DNA from: Rhipicephalus microplus
Taxonomy: Eukaryota; Arthropoda; Arachnida; Ixodida; Ixodidae
DNA length: 64,000 nucleotides
Direction of reading: 5' to 3'
Assembly: GCF_043290135.1 (NCBI RefSeq)
Contig: NC_134701.1
Span: forward strand, 9,516,001-9,580,000
Position numbers and translations under genes: made by a program. The notes under the pieces were generated by a model, which did no database searches, had not been told where the DNA came from, and worked only from the letters and a program-made list of their open reading frames with translations. Within the stretch, counting starts at the first letter, position 1. The number at the start of each line of letters is the position of its first letter. Below are positions 58,070 to 64,000 of the stretch, one piece after another.

Positions 58070-59110
58070 GAGCATGACTGTCTCCGTGGCGCAATCAGCT
58101 AGCGCGATTGGCTGTTAACCGAAAGGTTGGAGGTACGAGCCCACCAGGTGGTGGTGCGGCGCCTTTTTTTCTTTGGGCTGATAGCTCTGAAGAAATGTTC
58201 TGACGGTGGTGTGCGTGGAGCACGACTGTCTTCGTGGCGCAATTGGCTATGCGATCGGCTGTTAACTGAAAAGTTGGAGGTTCGAGCCCTCCCGGGAGTG
58301 GTGTGTTGCCTTTTTTTCTTTGGGCTGATAGCTTTGAAGATATGTTCTGATGGTGGTGAGAGTGGAGCAGAACTGTCTCCGTGGCGCAATTGGCTGGCGC
58401 GATCGGCTGTTAACCGCAAGGTTGGAGGTACGAGCCCACCCGGTGGTGGTGCGGCGCTTTTTTTTCTTTGGGCTGATAGCTTTGAAGATATGTTCTTATG
58501 GTGGTGAGAGTGGAGCACGACTGTCTCCGTGGCGCAATTGGCTAGCGCGATCGGCTGTTAACCGAAAGGTTGGAGGTACGAGCCCACCCGGTGGTGGTGC
58601 GGTGCTTTTTTTTCTTTGGACAGATATATTTGAAGATATGTTCTGGTGGTGGTGAGTGTGGAGCAGGACTGTCTCCGTGGCGCAATTGGCTAGCGTCATC
58701 GGCTGTTAACCGAAAGGTTGGAGGTATGAGCACACCCGGTGGTGGTGCGGCGCTTTTTTTTCTTTGGGCTGATAGCTTTGAAGAAATGTTCTGATGGTGG
58801 TGAGAGTAGAGCACGACCGTCTCGGTGGTGCAGTTGGCTAGCGCGATCGGCTGTTAACCGAAATGTTGGAGGTTCGAGCCCACCCGGTGGTGGTGCGGCG
58901 CTTTTTTTCTTGTGGGCTGATAGCTTTGAAGATATGTTCTGATGGTGGTGAGAGTGGAGCAGGACTGTCTCCGTGGCGCAATTGCCTAGTGCGATCGGCT
59001 GTTAACCGAAAGGTTGGAGGTTCGAGCCCACCCGGTGGTGGTGCGGCGCTTTTTTTTCTTTGGGCTGATAACTTTGAAGCTATGTTCCGATGGTGGTGAG
59101 AGTGGAGCGC
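58070..59110 (+). repeat. Seven-monomer block, copy 1
   Basis: Matches 60717-61757 at an offset of 2647. Its first part is also a local copy of 57478 onward at an offset of 592 (four monomers). Confidence 0.82.
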
Positions 59111-60716
59111 GACTGTCTCCGTGGCGCAATTGGCTAGCGTGATCGGCTGTTAACCGAAAGGTTTGAGCTACGAGCCCACCCGGTGGTGGTGCGGCGCTTT
59201 TTTGGGCTGATAGCTTTGAAGATATGTTCTGGTGCATGGTGGTGAGAGTGGAGCACGACTGTCTCCGTGGCGCGATAGGCTAGCGCGATCGGCTGTTAAC
59301 CGAAAGGTTAGAGGTTCGAGCCCTCCCGGGAGTGGTGTGTTGCCTTTTTTATTTTGCGCTGATAGCTTTGAAGATATGTTCTGGTGGTGGTGAGTGTGGA
59401 GCAGGACTGTCTCCGTGGCGCAATTGGCTAGCGCGATCGGCTGTTCACTTAAAGGTTGTAGGTTCGAGCCCATCCGGTGGTGGTGCGGCGCTTTATTTTT
59501 CTTTGGGCTGATAGCTTTGAAGATATGTTCTGATGGTGGTAAGAGTGGAGCACGACAGTCTCCATGGCGCAATTGGCTAGCGCGATCGGCTGTTAACTGA
59601 AAGGTTGGAGGTACGAGCCAACCCGGTGTTGGTGCGGCGATTTTTTTCTCTGGGCTGATAGCTCTGAAGAAATGTTCTGACGGTGGTGAGAGTGGAGCAC
59701 GACTGTCTTCGTGGCGCAATCGGCAATGCGATCGGCTGTTAACTGAAAGGTTGGAGGTTCGAGCCCTCCCGGGAGTGGTGTGTTGCTTTTTTTTCTTTGG
59801 GCTGATAGCTTTGAAGATATGTTCTGGTGGTGGTGAGAGTGGAGCACGACTGTCTCCGTGGCACAATTGGCTAGCGCGATCGGCTGTTAACCGAAAGGTT
59901 AGAGGTACGAGCCCACCCGGTGGTGGTGTGGCGTTTTTTTCTTTGGGCTGATAGTTTTGAAGATATGTTCCGATGGTGGTGAGAGTGGAGCACGACTGTC
60001 TCCGTGGCGCAATTGGCTATTCGATGGGCTGTTAACTGAAAGGTTGGATGTTCGAGCCCTCCAGGGAGTGGTGTGTTGCTTTTTTTCTTTGGGCTGATAG
60101 CTTTGAAGATATGTTCTGATGGTGTGAGAGTGGAGCAGGACTGTCTCCTGGCGCGATTGGCTACTGCGATCGGCTGTTAACCGAAAGGTTGGAGGTTCGA
60201 GCCCTCCAGGTGTGTGTTGCTTTTTTTTCTTTGGGCTGATAGCTTTGAAGATATGTTCTGATGGTGGTGAGAGTAGAGCAGGACTGTCACCGTGGCGAAT
60301 AGACTAGCGCGATCGGCTGTTAACCGAAAGGTTGGAGGTATGAGCCCACCCTGTGGTGGTGCGGCGCTTTTTTTTCTTTGGGCTGATAGCTCTGAAGAAA
60401 TGCTCTAACGATGGTGAGAGTGGAGAACGACTGTCTTCTTGGCGCAATTGGCTATGCGAACGGCTGTTAACTGAAAGGTTGGAGGTTTGAGCCCTCCAGG
60501 GAGTGGTGTGTTGCTTTTTTTCTTTGGGCTGATAGCTTTGAAGATATGTTCTGATGGTGTTGAGAGTGGAGCAGCACTGTCTCCGTGGCCCAATTGGCTA
60601 GCGCGATCGGCTGTTAACCGAAAGGTTGGAGGTACGAGCCCACCCGATGGTGGTGCGGCGCTTTTTTTTCTTTGGGATGATAGCTTTGAAGATATGTTCT
60701 GATGGTGGTGAGAGAG
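59111..60716 (+). repeat. Array stretch of about 11 monomers
   Basis: Includes partial older copies of the 2.2-kb higher-order repeat (59240-59960) and a class C stretch at 60190-60500 that recurs at 62690-63000. Nothing but monomers is seen. Confidence 0.75.
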
Positions 60717-61757
60717 GAGCATGACTGTCTCCGTGGCGCAATCAGCTAGCGCGATTGGCTGTTAACCGAAAGGTTGGAGGTACGAGCCCACCAGGTGGTG
60801 GTGCGGCGCCTTTTTTTCTTTGGGCTGATAGCTCTGAAGAAATGTTCTGACGGTGGTGAGAGTGGAGCACGACTGTCTTCGTGGCGCAATTGGCTATACT
60901 ATCGGCTGTTAACTGAAAAGTTGGAGGTTCGAGCCCTCCCGGGAGTGGTGTGTTGCCTTTTTTTCTTTGGGCTGATAGCTTTGAAGATATGTTCTGATGG
61001 TGGTGAGAGTGGAGCAGAACTGTCTCCGTGGCGCAATTGGCTGGCGCAATCAGCTGTTAACCGCAAGGTTGGAGGTACGAGCCCACCCGGTGGTGGTGCG
61101 GCGCTTTTTTTTCTTTGGACTGATAGCTTTGAAGATATGTTCTTATGGTGGTGAGAGTGGAGCACGACTGTCTCCGTGGCGCAATTGGCTAGCGCGATCG
61201 GCTGTTAACCGAAAGGTTGGAGGTACGAGCCCACCCGGTGGTGGTGCGGTGCTTTTTTTTCTTTGGACAGATATATTTGAAGATATGTTCTGGTGGTGGT
61301 GAGTGTGGAGCAGGACTGTCTCCGTGGCGCAATTGGCTAGCGTCATCGGCTGTTAACCGAAAGGTTGGAGGTTCGAGCACACCCGGTGGTGGTGCGGCGC
61401 TTTTTTTTCTTTGGGCTGATAGCTTTGAAGAAATGTTCTGATGGTGGTGAGAGTGGAGCACGACTGTCTCCGTGGCGCAGTTGGCTAGCGCGATCGGCTG
61501 TTAACCGAAATGTTGGAGGTTCGAGCCCACCCGGTGGTGGTGCGGCGCTTTTTTTCTTTTGGGCTGATAGCTTTGAAGATATGTTCTGATGGTGGTGAGA
61601 GTGGAGCAGGACTGTCTCCGTGGCGCAATTGCCTAGTGCGATCGGCTGTTAACCGAGAGGTTGAAGGTTCGAGCCCACCCGGTGGTGGTGCGGCGCTTTT
61701 TTTTCTTTGGGCTGATAACTTTGAAGCTATGTTCTGATGGTGGTGAGAGTGGAGCGC
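60717..61757 (+). repeat. Seven-monomer block, copy 2
   Basis: Partner of 58070-59110 with scattered substitutions. The T-run and spacer classes occur in the same order. Confidence 0.82.
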
Positions 61758-61761
61758 GACT

Positions 61762-61835
61762 GTCTCCGTGGCGCAATTGGCTAGCGCGGTCGGCTTTTAA
61801 CCGAAAGGTTGGAGCTACGAGCCCACCCGGAGGTG
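61762..61835 (+). pseudogene. tRNA-like unit with TTT (Lys-type) anticodon
   Basis: The loop reads CTTTTAA with anticodon TTT at 61796-61798. The D-arm is GCGC/GCGC, the B box is replaced by GCTACGAGCCC, and the following T-run is T7. Confidence 0.7.
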
Positions 61836-62200
61836 GTGCGGCGCTTTTTTTGGGCTGATAGCTTTGAAGATATGTTCTGGTGGTGGTTAGTGTGGAGCAG
61901 GACTGTCTCCGTGGCGCAATTGGCTAGCGCGATCGGCTGTTAACCGAAAGGTTGGAGGTACGAGCCCCCAGGTGGTGGTGCGGCGCTTTATTTTTCTTTG
62001 GGCTGATAGCTTTGAAGATATGTTCTGATGGTGGTAAGAGTGGAGCACGACAGTCTCCATGGCGCAATTGGCTAGCGCGATCGGCTGTTAACCGAAAGGT
62101 TGGAGGTACGAGCCAACCCGGTGGTGGTGCGGCGATTTTTTTTCTCTGGGCTGATAGCTCTGAAGAAATGTTGTGACGGTGGTGAGAGTGGAGCACGACT

Positions 62201-62273
62201 GTCTTCGTGGCGCAATTGGCTATGCGATCGGCTGTTAACTGAAAGGTTGGAGGTTCGAGCCCTCCCGGGAGTG
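62201..62273 (+). pseudogene. tRNA-Asn(GTT)-like unit, class B (representative)
   Basis: 73 nt. Class B has GTCTTCG at the 5' end and a one-base deletion on the 3' side of the D-stem (GGCTATGCG instead of GGCTAGCGCG), which leaves only two or three D-stem pairs. It also has CTGAA in the anticodon stem (one G:T), a fully paired T-stem GGAGG/CCTCC and the 3' sequence CGGGAGTGGTGTGTTGC. Its upstream spacer reads CTCTGAAGAAATGTTGTGACGG, a variant of the class-specific CTCTGAAGAAATGTTCTGACGG. The B box is intact. Class B and class A are therefore damaged in different arms. Confidence 0.75.
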
Positions 62274-63099
62274 GTGTGTTGCTTTTTTTCTTTGGGCTGA
62301 TAGCTTTGAAGATATGTTCTGGTGGTGGTGAGAGTGGAGCACGACTGTCTCCGTGGCACAATTGGCTAGCGCGATCGGCTGTTAACCGAAAGGTTGGAGG
62401 TACGAGCCCACCTGGTGGTGGTGCGGCTCTTTATTTCTTTGGGCTGATAGCTTTGAAGATATGTTCTGATGGTGGTAAGAGTGGAGCACGGCTGTCTCCA
62501 GGCGCAATTGGCTAGCGCGATCGGCTGTTAACCGAAATGTCGGAGGTACGAGCCCGCCCGGTGGTGGTGCGGGGCTTTTTTTTCTTTGGGCTGATAGCTC
62601 TTAAGAAATGTTCTGACGGTGGTGATAGTGGAGCACGACTGTCTTCGTGGCGCAATTGGCTATGCGATCGGCTGTTAACTGAAAGGTTGGAGGTTCGAGC
62701 CCTCCAGTTGTGTGTTGCTTTTTTTTCTTTGGGCTGATAGCTTTGAAGATATGTTCTGATGGTGGTGAGAGTAGAGCAGGACTGTCACCGTGGCGAATAG
62801 ACTAGCGCGATCGGCTGTTAACCGAAAGGTTGGTGGTATGAGCCCACCCTGTGGTGGTGCGGCGCTTTTTTTTCTTTGGGCTGATAGCTCTGAAGAAATG
62901 CTCTAACGATGGTGAGAGTGGAGAACGACTGTCTTCTTGGCGCAATTGGCTATGCGAACGGCTGTTAACTGAAAGGTTGGAGGTTTGAGCCCTCCAGGGA
63001 GTGGTGTGTTGCTTTTTTTTCTTTGGGCTGATAACTTTGAAGCTATGTTCTGATGGTGGTGAGAGTGGAGCGCGACTGTCTCCGTGGCGCAATTGGCTA

Positions 63100-64000
63100 G
63101 CGCGATCGGCTGTTAACCGAAAGGTTGGAGCTACGAGCCCACCCGGTGGTGGTGCGGCGCTTTTTTGGGGCTGATAGCTTTGAAGATATGTTCTGGTGGT
63201 GGTGAGAGTGGAGCACGACTGTCTCCGTGGCGCAATTGGCTAGAGCGATCGGCTGTTAACCGAAAGGTTAGAGGTTCGAGCCCACCCGATGGTTGTGCTG
63301 CGCTTTTTTTCCTTTGGGTTGATAGCTCTGAAGTAATGTCCTGACGGTGGTGAGAGTGGAGCACGACTGTCTTCGTGGCGCAATGGGCTATGCGATTGGC
63401 TGTTAATTGAAAGGTTGGAGGTTCGAGCCCTCCCGGGAGTGGTGTGTTGCTTTTTTTCTTTGGGCTGATAGCTTTGAAGATATGTTCTGATGGTGTTGAG
63501 AGCGGAGCAGGACTGTCTCCGTGGCGCAATTGGCTAGCGCGATCGGCTGTTAACCGAAAGGTTGCAGGTACGAGCCCACCTGATGGTGGTGCGGCGCTTT
63601 TTTTTCTTTGGGCTGATAGCTTTGAAGATATGTTCTGATTGTGGTGAGAGTGGAGCATGACTGTCTCCGTGGCGCAATCAGCTAGCGCGATTGGCTGTTA
63701 ACCGAAAGGTTGGAGGTACGAGCCCACCAGGTGGTGGTGCGGCGCCTTTTTTTCTTTGGGCTGATAGCTCTGAAGAAATGTTCTGACGGTGGTGAGAGTG
63801 GAGCACGACTGTCTTCGTGGCGCAATTGGCTATGCGATCGGCTGTTAACTGAAAAGTTGGAGGTTCGAGCCCTCCCGGGAGTGGTGTGTTGCCTTTTTTT
63901 CTTTGGGCTGATAGCTTTGAAGATATGTTCTGATGGTGGTGAGAGTGGAGCAGAACTGTCTCCGTGGCGCAATTGGCTGGCGCGATCGGCTGTTAACCGC
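63100..64000 (+). repeat. Block recurring at the window end, copy 2 (cut by the window)
   Basis: Partner of 56925-57825. The array continues beyond the window. Confidence 0.85.

Larger units (their letters stand above)
61758..63099 (+). repeat. Array stretch of about nine monomers
   Basis: Contains the TTT-anticodon unit, a partial copy of the 2.2-kb repeat (61950-62690) and a copy of 60190-60500. No other feature is seen. Confidence 0.75.
39870..64000 (+). repeat. tRNA-Asn-derived tandem satellite array, right part
   Basis: The same array resumes exactly where the LINE ends, beginning with the 3' half of the interrupted unit, and runs past the window end. About 165 units are estimated from length. 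Orientation, period and subfamilies are those of the left part, and several multi-monomer blocks here are copies of blocks to the left of the LINE. Both parts are therefore one array split by one insertion. I see no protein gene, no other RNA gene and no second mobile element in this stretch. Confidence 0.93.

Noticed and set aside
1..64000. CRISPR array or bacterial tRNA operon
   Set aside because: The repeats are 148 bp with variable copies rather than short identical repeats with unique spacers. The tRNA fits the eukaryotic type with no encoded CCA, and the inserted element is a eukaryotic LINE.
1..64000. A cluster of functional tRNA-Asn genes supplying the cell
   Set aside because: No unit I inspected has a fully paired acceptor stem. 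Most also carry A27:A43 plus a T55, D-stem or A-box defect. A functional minority cannot be excluded without a covariance-model scan.

Overview
The window is eukaryotic nuclear DNA, most likely from a metazoan. About 60.5 kb of it is one head-to-tail satellite array, and the rest is a single 3.5-kb LINE retrotransposon inserted in the array. The array monomer is about 148 bp: a 73-74 nt tRNA-Asn(GTT)-like sequence, a short 3' trailer ending in a run of about 6-10 T, and a 55-60 bp spacer. From length divided by period I estimate about 410 units (about 245 left of the LINE, about 165 right of it); I did not count each one. All units I read lie on the + strand. The LINE's proteins look like the 'tick transposon' type common in chelicerate genomes, so a tick or related arachnid is my best guess. 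That guess rests on general resemblance only.

Layout: array 1-36346; LINE 36347-39869; array 39870-64000, open at both window ends. The LINE is 5'-truncated. It keeps the end of ORF1, an uninterrupted 928-codon endonuclease/reverse-transcriptase ORF2, a 3' UTR and an (AAAT)n tail. It sits in the anticodon arm of one tRNA-like unit, and the uninterrupted paralogous site is present in the same window at 27638/27639.

The array is hierarchical. Monomers fall into several subfamilies in which spacer changes travel with tRNA-part changes. Blocks of 4 to about 25 monomers have been duplicated: 585 bp; about 4 kb in two copies; 3371 bp in tandem; about 2.3-2.6 kb in several copies; 1.8 kb; and a 2.2-kb unit seen four times. 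Copies often differ by whole monomers, as expected from unequal exchange.

Most units are degenerate as tRNA genes. The acceptor stem is damaged, 27:43 is A:A, many units have T55 changed to A in the B box, and one class has lost a D-stem base. The anticodon is nevertheless nearly always GTT, most units keep a recognisable A box, and nearly all have a Pol III-type T-run about 10 nt downstream. The many long ORFs on both strands of the array are by-products of the repeat. The only credible protein-coding sequences are the two LINE ORFs.
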